Shown here in pieces: positions 17,113 to 25,942 of a DNA stretch of 47,645 nt (position 1 is its first letter; every line of letters begins with the position of its first letter). The position numbers and the translations under genes are program-made. The stretch is from Desulfosudis oleivorans (GTDB lineage: Bacteria > Desulfobacterota > Desulfobacteria > Desulfobacterales > SURF-7), in the NCBI GenBank assembly GCA_020723325.1, contig DYJD01000041.1, positions 1 to 47,645 on the forward strand, read 5' to 3'. The notes beneath the pieces were generated by a model. That model saw only the letters and a list, made by a program, of their open reading frames with translations. It was not told where the DNA came from and did not search any database.

Positions 17113-20100
17113 TTATACAGAAATCTTATCCAACTCATCGAGATCATATTGTAAATCCATCTCTTGAAACATGCGCCGGGCCTTGCTGAGGTATTCCTTT
17201 CCTGAAATTCCGTTCCAATCTGTGCGATTACACTTGGGGTCAAGCAAGGCTTTACCGATTTCAAAATAGGTTCGTGACAAATCCGGTCTGGCGCATAGTT
17301 TCTCTCCTTTTTTTATCGCTTGGTCCCACCATTTGAAGGCCTTGCGCTGATTGCTGACGAGCCAATAATATTCTCCCATTAAGCGAAAATTTTTTATCCG
17401 CAATATCGCATAATTTTTCAATTTTCGTAATGCTGTCTTCCCGCTTTTATATGCATTTTTTTTGAGGTTTGAAAAATCGGTTTCATCCCCGGAAATCAGA
17501 GATCTCTTCAATAGTTGAATATCCAAACCGAACTGAGCGGTAATATAGACGGATATGACATGGGGAGGCGTCAGCTTGTCTTGGTCGATGATCTGTTGCC
17601 CTTGATGGATATATCTTTTTGCGCCATCAATGTCGTTCAATAGAATAAGCGCCTCGGCCTTCCAGCCGAGACAATTAAGTCGGTGCGGCTGAAAATTATA
17701 TTGGATACATAGCGCTAAGGCGCGGTCCGCCTCCTCATAAGCTTCGAATAATCGCGTCCTCCTTCTTATCAATAACTCTGTTTTAAAAAAGGCGGTATAT
17801 GCATTCCCAAGATAATAATTATATAAATTTGCGATGTCATTTATTCTTTCAAGACAAAAGCCGGTCCCTGAAAAATCCCCTGTCTCCATTTTAACCAGAT
17901 GGAACCAGTATATATAATTCAGGGTATTATAAAATTCGCCTTTTTTTATACCGTTATCTACAAGCTCTTTTTCAAAATATCCAATCTTGTTCCAATTCCC
18001 GGAAAGGATATCGGTAATCAAAGATACCGTCTTATACGACAAGAGAATTTTAATGTTATTTACATCGATTTTGGATTTGCTGGTTTCCAATAGCTGATAA
18101 GCCAACCGAAAGGATAGACCGCTTAAAGAAACAACAACGGCTGTACCCGTATAAAAATTGATCATTTCTTGTGATTTTTCGATATCAAATTTATAGATAT
18201 CGTTAAAATTGCTGAACGTATCAAAAAAGAATTTCAAACTATCAACATATATTAATGCTCCAATTTTTTTGTACAATAGGTCGGATGCCTCCGTTGCCCT
18301 TTTGCTGGGCGATGGTTTCATTTTTTGAAAAAAACGATCTATACCGGTCATGATGAGAACAGCATTTTTTAGGAACGTAAGGAGGCTGATCAGTTTATTG
18401 GGTGATACAGGCATACCCCAGTGTTTGAAAACCTTATCAAAATGCTCTATGGCTTCGACAAAATGAGATTTATTATAAAAAGCAATCGCTATATTTTTCT
18501 CGAACATGGCCAGCTTTTCCGGATCAGCAGTATCTCGATTTGCCCGGAGATACAATTTTAATCCTTCCTGGTAGTAATTCAACGCTTCACTGGATGCCGA
18601 AGACCGAAGCGCTTCTTCACCGGCCTTGATCAGATATCGCTCTGCGTTTTCATTATTTTCAGCTTTCATATAATGCAATGCCAGCATCCCATAAAACTCA
18701 TGGAGCCGTTCATTAAAAACCTTCTCGATGGATTGGGCGACCAGCAGGTGCAGGTCTTTCCGCTTTTGGTGCAGAATCGACTCATACGCGGCTTCCTGGG
18801 TCAGGGCGTGCTTGAACAGGTACTCCAGTTCCTCCATCCGCTGTCGCTCCCGGATGAGTTCAATCTGCTTCAAATAGGACAGCCGGCCCTCTATCCCATC
18901 CACGGTTTTGGCCACTTCCGTTAGAATGCGGAAAAAAAAGTTCCTGCCGATTACGGAAGCGACTTTGACTAGATCCCGGGTCTTTTCATCCAACCGGTCG
19001 ATTCTGGCCATGAGCACGTCATTGATGGTGTATGGAATGCCCATGTTCACCATTTTATTCGTGACCTTGAACTCGCCATTATTGCTGACCACACAGCCTT
19101 CATCAATGAATGACCGGACCACCTCCTCGATAAAAAACGGATTGCCTCCAGAACGTACGATGACTTGATTCATTATTGCATGGGGAAGTCCCTGGATATT
19201 GAGCATGTTGTGGATAAGCGTTTCACTCATTTCCTTGGTCAGCGGCTGAAGCCGGATCTCCGCATAATAAACAGAGGGATTTTCTTTGAGTGATTTAATT
19301 ATTCTATCGCCAGTTGCCGGATGATTGGGCCGAAACACATTGATAAAAACGATCCGCTGGGTTTGTGCCAGCCGGAACAGGGACTCAAGCATGGCAATGG
19401 AACTGTCGTCCGCCCAGTGAAGGTCCTCCATCACGATTACTACGGGTGTGAGTTCAGTATATCTGATTAACAGATCCCGCAAATTCTTGAAGATCAGTTT
19501 TTCAAGGGCTTCTCCCTCAATGCCTCTCACTCTTTCCGCATGCCGGCCTGACAGATTCATACACATCAGGGTTGCCACAAAAGGAAACACCTCATGGGCG
19601 TCTTCATGACAGATGTTTCGAATGGCGGTTTCGAGTTTGCTCAGCGCTGATGGCGCTGTGTCCTCTTCCTTGATGCGCGCCCAATGTTTTAGAAGATTGA
19701 TGATCGGATGAAAACTCAAGTTCCTGCCGATGGAAATAGCACGGCCCTCAAGCAGAACCACCCGTTTCATGACATTGCTGTTTCTGAGTTCGGCAATCAA
19801 CCGGGATTTCCCAATGCCCGCCTCGCCAATCACACTGACGACAGAGCCATTACCGGCGATTGCCTTATTGAGTTGAAGCTCCAACTGATTCAGCTCACTG
19901 CATCGCCCCACCATCTCGGAAAAGATATGCCGTTCTATACCCAGCCGTGGCCGATCGATCTTTTCTTTTATCAGCGCATATACATCTAGAGCGTCTTCCT
20001 TGCCTTTAACCTTGGCCTCACCCAACGGTTTAAGATCAAACTGCCGGCTGACTTGCTTGTAGGTCTCGGGAGAAACCAGAACCGTTCCAGGTTCGGCCAT

Positions 20101-20694
20101 GGACTCCATTCTGGCCGCAAGATTGGTTGTATCGCCGACGGCCGTATAATCCATCCGCAGATCATCACCAATAGATCCAACAATAACCGGACCGGTATTG
20201 AGCCCGATGCGCATTTTAAAATCAAAATCAAACTTTGCGGCCAACTCCCTGCTGTAGTTCTGAATAGCGCTTTGTATGGATAAGGCGGCCCGACAGGCAT
20301 TTTGGGCATGGTTTTCCAAAGCCAATGGCGCACCGAAGAGCGCCATCACACCGTCACCGGTGAACTGATTGATGGTGCCTTCATACCGGTGGATTTCATC
20401 TATGAGAATCTTGAAACACCCATCCATGATTTGATAAACCTGTTCCGGATCAAGCTTTTCAGATAGAGGAGTAAAACCGGCAACATCGGCAAAAAGTACT
20501 GTTACCCGTTTTCGTTCACCCTCCATGGCTCTTCTGGATGTGAGAATTTTATCAACCAAGAATTTGGGGGTGTAGGAATGAGGTTTGGTGAAGTCTATGA
20601 GAGAAGTTTGCTCCTGAACCTGAAAAGGATGAGCACACCGATTGCAGAATATTGAACCTTCAGGGTTCACATGCAGGCATTTGGAGCATTTCAT
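17113..20694 (-). CDS. Class III nucleotide cyclase fused to AAA ATPase and TPR-rich domain
   Basis: This is a 1,193-residue cytoplasmic protein. Residues 3-20 are a zinc ribbon (CSKC ... CNRC). A class III cyclase catalytic domain follows at about 60-220. It has metal-binding Asp in VLFADVAGFT and in NQFTGDGVMALFG, and Asn/Arg of the transition-state motif in TTNLAARM. The usual substrate-specifying Lys is Gln (NQFTGDG) and the usual Asp is Thr (YTAVGDTTN), as in several cyclases of this architecture, so the product, cAMP or another cyclic nucleotide, is not certain. An AAA_16-type ATPase follows, with Walker A GEAGIGKSR near 290 and Walker B VVIVMEDLHWADD. The C-terminal half is alpha-helical and TPR-like (for example ENAERYLIKAGEEALRSS). 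The layout resembles signal-integrating STAND proteins. It starts ten bases after a Crp-type regulator gene, so the two should be co-expressed. Confidence 0.9.
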   Translation of the reverse strand: MKCSKCLHVNPEGSIFCNRCAHPFQVQEQTSLIDFTKPHSYTPKFLVDKILTSRRAMEGERKRVTVLFADVAGFTPLSEKLDPEQVYQIMDGCFKILIDEIHRYEGTINQFTGDGVMALFGAPLALENHAQNACRAALSIQSAIQNYSRELAAKFDFDFKMRIGLNTGPVIVGSIGDDLRMDYTAVGDTTNLAARMESMAEPGTVLVSPETYKQVSRQFDLKPLGEAKVKGKEDALDVYALIKEKIDRPRLGIERHIFSEMVGRCSELNQLELQLNKAIAGNGSVVSVIGEAGIGKSRLIAELRNSNVMKRVVLLEGRAISIGRNLSFHPIINLLKHWARIKEEDTAPSALSKLETAIRNICHEDAHEVFPFVATLMCMNLSGRHAERVRGIEGEALEKLIFKNLRDLLIRYTELTPVVIVMEDLHWADDSSIAMLESLFRLAQTQRIVFINVFRPNHPATGDRIIKSLKENPSVYYAEIRLQPLTKEMSETLIHNMLNIQGLPHAIMNQVIVRSGGNPFFIEEVVRSFIDEGCVVSNNGEFKVTNKMVNMGIPYTINDVLMARIDRLDEKTRDLVKVASVIGRNFFFRILTEVAKTVDGIEGRLSYLKQIELIRERQRMEELEYLFKHALTQEAAYESILHQKRKDLHLLVAQSIEKVFNERLHEFYGMLALHYMKAENNENAERYLIKAGEEALRSSASSEALNYYQEGLKLYLRANRDTADPEKLAMFEKNIAIAFYNKSHFVEAIEHFDKVFKHWGMPVSPNKLISLLTFLKNAVLIMTGIDRFFQKMKPSPSKRATEASDLLYKKIGALIYVDSLKFFFDTFSNFNDIYKFDIEKSQEMINFYTGTAVVVSLSGLSFRLAYQLLETSKSKIDVNNIKILLSYKTVSLITDILSGNWNKIGYFEKELVDNGIKKGEFYNTLNYIYWFHLVKMETGDFSGTGFCLERINDIANLYNYYLGNAYTAFFKTELLIRRRTRLFEAYEEADRALALCIQYNFQPHRLNCLGWKAEALILLNDIDGAKRYIHQGQQIIDQDKLTPPHVISVYITAQFGLDIQLLKRSLISGDETDFSNLKKNAYKSGKTALRKLKNYAILRIKNFRLMGEYYWLVSNQRKAFKWWDQAIKKGEKLCARPDLSRTYFEIGKALLDPKCNRTDWNGISGKEYLSKARRMFQEMDLQYDLDELDKISV

Positions 20695-20704
20695 TGTTTA
20701 TGTC

Positions 20705-21349
20705 TCAAAATGTTAAGGGCAGGCGTTTGTGGATGGTAATTTTTTTCTTTTCAATTGTGAGATAGCCACCGAGTTCAAGCTCTTTCAGAATTTTGCTCAC
20801 CATTTCCCGAGAAGAACTCACCATATTCGCGATTTCCTGATGGGTCAATTTTTCGGTTAAAACCCGTTTACCATTCTCTTCTTTGCTCAGTTGCAAAAGG
20901 CAATTGACAACCCGGCTATACACATTCTGAAATGCCAGGCTTTCGACCTTATCCGTGATGGCACGGAAGCGTGCCAATATCAACTTGTTAATTTCCATGA
21001 GCAGGCTCGAATTCTGTGAAAGCACGTGCATAATGTCTTTGCGGTAAATAATCAGTACCTGGGTCGGTTCCTTTGTGATGACTGTGGCGGAGCGGGGCTT
21101 TCCGTCGAGCATGGCAACTTCTCCGATATATTCGCCGGGCCCGTGAATATTCAGAATCATCTCCTTGCCATTTTCGTCCATAATCACGGTTTTTATTTTT
21201 CCTTTTTGAATGAAATACAGGCTGTCGCTTTCATCTCCTTTACTGAATAAAATCGAATTCTTGGGATATGTACGCTGAACGGCGACCGATTGTAGAAAAT
21301 CACGCGCGGGTTCATCAAGACAAGCGAATAATGGAATCTGCTCAATCAT
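20705..21349 (-). CDS. Crp/Fnr-family transcription regulator
   Basis: This 214-residue regulator has an N-terminal cyclic-nucleotide-binding barrel. The phosphate-binding cassette GEVAMLDGKPRSATV keeps Glu77, Arg86 and Ser87, equivalent to the cAMP-contact residues of E. coli Crp. The C-terminal winged helix (about 166-210, THQEIANMVSSSREMVSKIL) keeps Arg181 and Glu182 of the Crp recognition helix, with Lys186 where Crp has Arg. No Fnr-type N-terminal cysteine cluster is present. It should therefore respond to a cyclic nucleotide and read TGTGA-like sites (inference). It is the first gene of a two-gene unit with the cyclase, with ten bases between them. A possible promoter TTGAAA-N17-TATGAA lies in the AT-rich leader on the minus strand near 21405-21435. 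Confidence 0.92.
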   Translation of the reverse strand: MIEQIPLFACLDEPARDFLQSVAVQRTYPKNSILFSKGDESDSLYFIQKGKIKTVIMDENGKEMILNIHGPGEYIGEVAMLDGKPRSATVITKEPTQVLIIYRKDIMHVLSQNSSLLMEINKLILARFRAITDKVESLAFQNVYSRVVNCLLQLSKEENGKRVLTEKLTHQEIANMVSSSREMVSKILKELELGGYLTIEKKKITIHKRLPLTF

Positions 21350-21469
21350 AACATGCCTTCAACAGGAAAAACCCTTTTATTCTACATTTTGAGATGATAG
21401 ATGTTTCATATTGAAAATTAATAAATTTTTCAACTCAATTAAAACCTTAGTCAGGCATATTCAAGAATC

Positions 21470-22198
21470 ATGTTGGAATTCTTTGTTGAGAACTTTCCAT
21501 CGTGGAAGATGATCGCCATCGGAGGCCCATTGGGCCTGGCATGGTCCTTTGCAGCCCTCTGGTTCTCCGGTAGATTGAAACAACTCGGCACCAGAACAGG
21601 TTACACTCGCAAGGTCTTTCATTTTTTTATCTTCGGCACTGTGGCCGGGCTTCAATGGCTGCTTGGAACCAAAGCGGTGTGCCTATTCGGAGGCATGTGT
21701 TCCTTGGTGGTATTTTTTGCCGTTTGGAAGGGTGCAGGCAATCTGCTGTATGAGGCCATGGCCAGGGAAAAGGATGCGCCGCACAGGACTTTTTTTATTC
21801 TCGTGCCCTACTTCACGACCCTATTCGGCGGATTGGTCAGTAACATCCTGTTCGGTCCGGTTGCATTGGCGGGTTATCTCGTCACCGGCCTTGGTGACGC
21901 CATCGGTGAGCCGGCAGGTACTATGTTCGGCAAGCATCACTATCGCGTAAGATCCTTGTCATCAGTGCCGGCGACAAGGAGTCTCGAAGGATCAGCGGCA
22001 GTCTTCATCATGTCCCTGCTCGCCCTTGCCATAGCCGCCTGGGTCTCCCCGCAAATTTCACTTGCAAAGTTCGGCATATTGAAACTATTTGTGATTGCCG
22101 GGGCATCGACTTTGGCGGAAGCGATTTCCCCACACGGATGGGACAACGCCTTTATGCAAATTGTTCCGACTGCGCTGGTTTGGTTGTGGATGGTTTGA
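21470..22198 (+). CDS. Dolichol/phytol-kinase-like integral membrane CTP-dependent kinase
   Basis: This 242-residue protein has about six or seven membrane segments. It shows the two landmarks of the SEC59/phytol kinase/CTP-transferase family: TRKVFHFFIFG (the RK-x2-H segment), and GLGDAIGEPAGTMFGKHHYR followed by TRSLEGSAAVF. Members phosphorylate isoprenoid alcohols such as dolichol or phytol, or transfer CMP to phosphatidate; which of these applies is not visible. A role in polyprenol recycling for the cell envelope is reasonable but inferred. The ATG at 21470 has only a weak upstream TCAGG. It is divergent from the crp-type gene with a 120-base shared AT-rich region. Confidence 0.8.
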   Translation: MLEFFVENFPSWKMIAIGGPLGLAWSFAALWFSGRLKQLGTRTGYTRKVFHFFIFGTVAGLQWLLGTKAVCLFGGMCSLVVFFAVWKGAGNLLYEAMAREKDAPHRTFFILVPYFTTLFGGLVSNILFGPVALAGYLVTGLGDAIGEPAGTMFGKHHYRVRSLSSVPATRSLEGSAAVFIMSLLALAIAAWVSPQISLAKFGILKLFVIAGASTLAEAISPHGWDNAFMQIVPTALVWLWMV

Positions 22199-22247
22199 AA
22201 AAAAAGTACAACCCTCAGTAGATAACGACAAGATATAAGGAGACACC

Positions 22248-22475
22248 ATGGAACTTAATCCCCAGATCAGTATCACGGATACACTGAAACAGGCACAGGC
22301 TCAACAGCTTTACATTGAAGTATATTTGCGCGGTGGACAATGTTTTAAAGGCAAAATTCTGGGCGTTGCTGATTATTACGCTGTTGTCGGATATCTTCAA
22401 GGCAAGGAGTTCTTTGATGTCCTACTGCGGCTGGAAGATATATCAGCAGTCTCACTTCAAACCAGAGGGAAATGA
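22248..22475 (+). CDS. Small Sm/Hfq-like protein
   Basis: This is a 75-residue protein with a strong start signal (AAGGAG before ATG). A short N-terminal helix (TDTLKQAQAQQ) is followed by five predicted strands: YIEVYLRGGQCFKGKILGV, DYYAVVGYL, FFDVLLRLED and ISAVSLQ. The helix, the V-x-L-x-x-G and G-x-I strands, the central D-x-y-x-v strand and the final I-x-x-V strand follow the order of Hfq and other Sm-fold proteins. The Hfq YKHA motif that helps bind RNA is absent, replaced near LLRLED. It may bind RNA or be a divergent Sm protein with another role. It lies between the kinase-like gene (49 bases away) and the thioesterase gene (44 bases away). Confidence 0.65.
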   Translation: MELNPQISITDTLKQAQAQQLYIEVYLRGGQCFKGKILGVADYYAVVGYLQGKEFFDVLLRLEDISAVSLQTRGK

Positions 22476-22519
22476 GCGATATACACTAAAAAAGGTAATT
22501 CAAAAGCAGGTATTTAATA

Positions 22520-23536
22520 ATGATTAGAAAAATGAAAACACCGGCGGATTCCGACTGTTTCATCGCGGAAATCGTGGGTGAGGAAAGCCTGATGGGGCAG
22601 CGCATGTCGGCCGGCAAATTGCTGCACATGATGGATCTGGCAGCGGCCGCCGCCGCCGCCAGGCATGCGGAAAGCCCCATCGTGACCCTGGCCTTTGACC
22701 GGATTGAACTCCTGGATTTTATCTGCCACATGGATTATGTGCGCTATCAGGCCTATGTCATCCAGGTGGGACGCTCTTCCATGGTGGTCAAGGTGGATGG
22801 ATTTTCCAAGGCGCCTGATGAAATGGAAATCCGTCCGGGCCACAGCGGCGTGATCACCATGGTGGCCATTGACCGGAATCGTCAACCCAACCGGAACATA
22901 CCCGGCCTGGAATATGTCACGCCCCAGGATCATGAGCGCAAGACTTTGGCCGAAGCCCGGCAGCGGCTCCTGGAGAACCGTCGCAAAATGATTGCCGCCG
23001 TGGACGGCATGGCGGACATTCCCCTGGAACGCCTTACGGATTCCTTTCCCAGAAACGGCCGGTTTTCGACCTCGGAAACCGAACTCCTGATCCGCAAAAA
23101 ATTTCTACCCAGAAACGCCAATGCTCTGGGCAATGTCTTCGGCGGCGACACAGTGGAGATGATGGAGGAATTGGCCTTGGCCACGGCCCGGCAATTCACC
23201 GGCAATTTCCGCATGGTCACCATTGCCATGGAGGATGTGCTATTCCTGAAGCCCCTGCAACTGGAAGATATCGTGGAAATGCGCGCCCGTGTTATTTTCA
23301 CGGCCAACACCACCCTGGTGGTGGAAATCACCGTCAAGGGCATCAACTTCTTTGACACCCAAAAATCCCATGTCACCAACAAAGGGCTTTTCACGGTCTT
23401 GAATTACGACCGCTCCGGCCGGAAAAAAAGCATCCTGACCGGCCTGGACCTCAGCCGCTCGGACCTGGACACCCGCAGGGCCTATCTCAAAGAACTCATT
23501 AAATATGAAAGAAGGACCGGACAAAGCATGAAATGA
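22520..23536 (+). CDS. Acyl-CoA thioesterase with two hotdog domains
   Basis: This 338-residue enzyme carries two 4HBT hotdog folds. The first is at about 20-140 (MSAGKLLHMMDLAAAAAA, then DRIELLDFICHMDYVRYQA). The second is at about 185-305 (NALGNVFGGDTVEMMEELAL, then DVLFLKPLQLEDIVEMRARV). Tandem hotdogs are the layout of the ACOT/YkhA-type thioesterases, which hydrolyse acyl-CoA to free acid and CoA in the cytoplasm. The motif N-x-x-G-x-x-F-G-G-D in the second domain is the usual catalytic helix region. Substrate length is unknown. The ATG at 22520 has a weak AGCAGG upstream. It may share a transcript with the Sm-like gene. Confidence 0.85.
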   Translation: MIRKMKTPADSDCFIAEIVGEESLMGQRMSAGKLLHMMDLAAAAAAARHAESPIVTLAFDRIELLDFICHMDYVRYQAYVIQVGRSSMVVKVDGFSKAPDEMEIRPGHSGVITMVAIDRNRQPNRNIPGLEYVTPQDHERKTLAEARQRLLENRRKMIAAVDGMADIPLERLTDSFPRNGRFSTSETELLIRKKFLPRNANALGNVFGGDTVEMMEELALATARQFTGNFRMVTIAMEDVLFLKPLQLEDIVEMRARVIFTANTTLVVEITVKGINFFDTQKSHVTNKGLFTVLNYDRSGRKKSILTGLDLSRSDLDTRRAYLKELIKYERRTGQSMK

Positions 23537-23550
23537 CTTTAGAATCGGGG

Positions 23551-24831
23551 ATGAAGGAAATGAAAAAGGAGGATCTTCTTACCGGCATCAGCCTTGGTGA
23601 AGACAGCACACGTTAGTTTAAGCTGGATGTGCGCAACGCGGACTCACTGGCTTCGGAAATGGCGGCATTCGCCAATTCAGATGGCGGGATGATTTTTATC
23701 GGTGTGGCGGATGACGGAACTATTCCCGGGCTTTTACGCCAGGATGTCATCCGCATCAATCAACTGATCAGCAACGCAGCCAGCCAGCTTGTACGCAGCC
23801 CCCTGGCCGTGCAGACGCAAAACGTTCAGGTTCGAAAAGGGCGCGTCGTCATCGTGCTGACCATACCCAAGGGAATGGATAAACCTTATTTCGACAAGAA
23901 CGGCGTCATCTGGCTGAAATGCGGCGCGGATAAACGACGCATCAATTCCAAGGAGGAACTGCGCAGGCTCTTTCAGTTTTCCGATCAGTTTCGTGCCGAT
24001 GAATTGCCCACCAAGGCCGGCGTCGACCAACTCGACAAGCTGCGTTTTCGTGATTTTCTGCGGGACTTTTACAAACTGGATTATCCCGACTCAGCCGCCG
24101 AGGTCGCCCGGCTGTTGCAAAACATGAATCTTACCACGGATGACGGGCATCTGAATCTGGCCTGCGTGCTCCTTTTTGCCGAACGTCCTGAATGGATCAA
24201 ACCCCAATTCGTCGTGAAGGCCATCCGCTATCCGGGCAATGAAATTCATGTCAGCGATTACATCGACACCGAGGATTTTTCAGGGCCTTTGCGTAAGGTA
24301 TTTGATGATTCCATGGCCTTTGTCATGCGTAACTTGCACAAGGTCCAGGCCGGCCGGGGTGTCAATGCGCCGGGACAGCCGGAGATCCCGGAAGCGGTTT
24401 TTGAGGAACTCCTGGTCAATGCCCTGATTCATCGGGACTACCTGGTCAGTGCGACCATTCGACTGTTTATTTTTGACAACCGTATTGAAATCATCAGTCC
24501 CGGCCACTTGCCTAACAATCTTACGGTGGAAAAAATCCGGGCGGGAATCTCCAATATTCGCAATCCAATCCTGGTTTCCTTTGTGGCCAAGGGGCTTCTT
24601 CCCTATCATGGCCTAGGTTCGGGGAAAAGTTCGGGGAAAATAAAAAGTCCGATTCTCGATCTTTTATCCGACAGACCGCGCATGACGATTCCCGAACTGG
24701 CCGAGACGCTGGGTGTCACGACTCGCGCCGTGGAGAAGCGGATTGCAATATTTAGGCGATTAGGTCTCCTTCGTAGAGTAGGGTCCGCCAAAGGCGGATA
24801 TTGGGAAACAATCGAGAAAAATGAAGGATGA
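23551..24831 (+). pseudogene. AlbA_2/Schlafen-type ATP-binding transcriptional-regulator-like gene with in-frame amber codon and internal deletion
   Basis: The reading frame starts at ATG 23551 or 23560 and encodes LTGISLGEDSTR, then a TAG at 23614-23616, then FKLDVRNADSLASEMAAFAN. In this family the stop sits exactly where a residue (usually Gln or Glu) precedes the conserved FK. Past the stop the frame is open for 405 codons. It encodes an AlbA_2 domain (DGGMIFIGVADDG), a central region with IPEAVFEELLVNALIHRDY and FDNRIEIISPGHLP, and a C-terminal winged helix (MTIPELAETLGVTTRAVEKR). After GLLPYHGLGSG the segment normally linking to the helix is missing, about 45-50 residues. A restart at GTG 23629 is possible but would lose the first strand and helix. 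Probably inactive, or expressed only by readthrough. Confidence 0.75.
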
Positions 24832-24896
24832 AATGGCAGTAGCAAATTTAAGATAATAAAACCGTGATTGAAAGCTCAGCTTATTAGGAGGTTGTA

Positions 24897-25248
24897 GTGG
24901 TTTTTACCGAAATTCTGTTTGAGAAAAAGAATGGCGTAGCCCGCGTCACGATCAATAGACCAGAGAAGTACAACACCTGCACCACTACTACCATCTTTGA
25001 ATTGACCCAAGCCTTTACATGATAGGTTGGACGAGGAAGTGGGCAAGTGGTGCGCCGAATTGCTGGAGAAGAGCCCCACAGCCCTGAAGATGTTGAAGCA
25101 CGCCTTCCACGCCGAGACCGACGGCGTGGTGGGCATCACCAACCTGGGCGTTGGCGGCCTGAGTATGTTCTACGATGCAGAGGAATCCCTGGAAGGCAAA
25201 AACGCCTTCATGGAAAAGCGCAAGCCGGATTTTACAAAATTCAGATGA
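24897..25248 (+). pseudogene. Remnant of an enoyl-CoA hydratase-family gene (BadI/MenB-like)
   Basis: AGGAGG precedes a GTG at 24897 that opens 41 codons of a normal crotonase N-terminus (GVARVTINRPEKYN) before a TGA at 25020. Immediately afterwards, in the next frame, the C-terminal 73 residues of the same kind of protein appear (LDEEVGKWCAELLEKSPTAL to FMEKRKPDFTKFR). The middle, including the oxyanion-hole and catalytic region, is deleted. The C-terminal part resembles the ring-cleaving 2-ketocyclohexanecarboxyl-CoA hydrolase/naphthoate synthase subgroup. Its stop lies two bases from the convergent lipoprotein stop. Confidence 0.8.
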
Positions 25249-25250
25249 AG

Positions 25251-25820
25251 CTAGCGGGCGATCCTGATTTTACCCATCCAAACACCGATCTTGTCTTTCA
25301 ATTTATCACCCCGGCTGGGTGCTTCCACCATGAGAAGACATTCGGCTTTGCGGTCGGAATCAACACTGACAGCCTTCAGAATATAAGAACCGACGGGAAT
25401 CGGATCCCGGACCACAATGGGGGTAAGATTGCTTGGATCGATATCGAGCTTTAAAATTTCAAGGGCTTTGACTTCTTTGCTGACTTCCATGGTGAATTGG
25501 CCATTGGGGTCCACCTCAGCGGCATCAATGGGAATCTTGATATCTTGGTTCCCCACGGCGCTCAGCATATCCACAAACACCGAATCACCCGGCTGAAACC
25601 CTGAACCGGCAATCACCACCGGAGTTTTTACCAGGCCGGCAATACCCAAACGGATGGCCTTGGGCGTGACCGCAATTTGTGGCCCGCCATACCCGGGGAA
25701 AAGTCCTTCCGGCACAGGTAATTTGGATGCGCAGCTTCCGATGATGAGAACTCCAAAAAGAATCATCATCCCCGTGCTTACACGTGATGAGAACCGCGCT
25801 GGTCTTGGGGTGTGAATCAT
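25251..25820 (-). CDS. Lipoprotein with IPT/Ig-like domain
   Basis: This 189-residue protein starts at ATG 25820, which has AAGGAGG eight bases upstream. A longer frame to 25925 lacks such a site. An N-terminal arginine-rich segment, the hydrophobic MMILFGVLIIG and the lipobox Cys (IGSC) indicate a lipoprotein. The rest is beta-rich, with a TIG/Ig-like pattern (PVVIAGSGFQPGDSVFVDML). No enzymatic motif is seen. It lies 122 bases after livF on the same strand and may be the last gene of the liv unit, but two small stem-loops (25852-25874 and 25915-25929) sit in the gap. Confidence 0.75.
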   Translation of the reverse strand: MIHTPRPARFSSRVSTGMMILFGVLIIGSCASKLPVPEGLFPGYGGPQIAVTPKAIRLGIAGLVKTPVVIAGSGFQPGDSVFVDMLSAVGNQDIKIPIDAAEVDPNGQFTMEVSKEVKALEILKLDIDPSNLTPIVVRDPIPVGSYILKAVSVDSDRKAECLLMVEAPSRGDKLKDKIGVWMGKIRIAR

Positions 25821-25942
25821 CTCGCTTGCCTCCTTCTTTATGCATTCATAAGGCTCATTCGGTAATGGAGAGCCGATGGAGGGCATCATATCAAAACAAA
25901 TCCGGGAATCAAGTCCATTTTCCAAATGGCTTGAAAAGATGT

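Noticed and set aside
23614-23616. TAG read as pyrrolysine
   Set aside because: The family has no reason to use it at this position, and a second lesion in the same gene points to decay.
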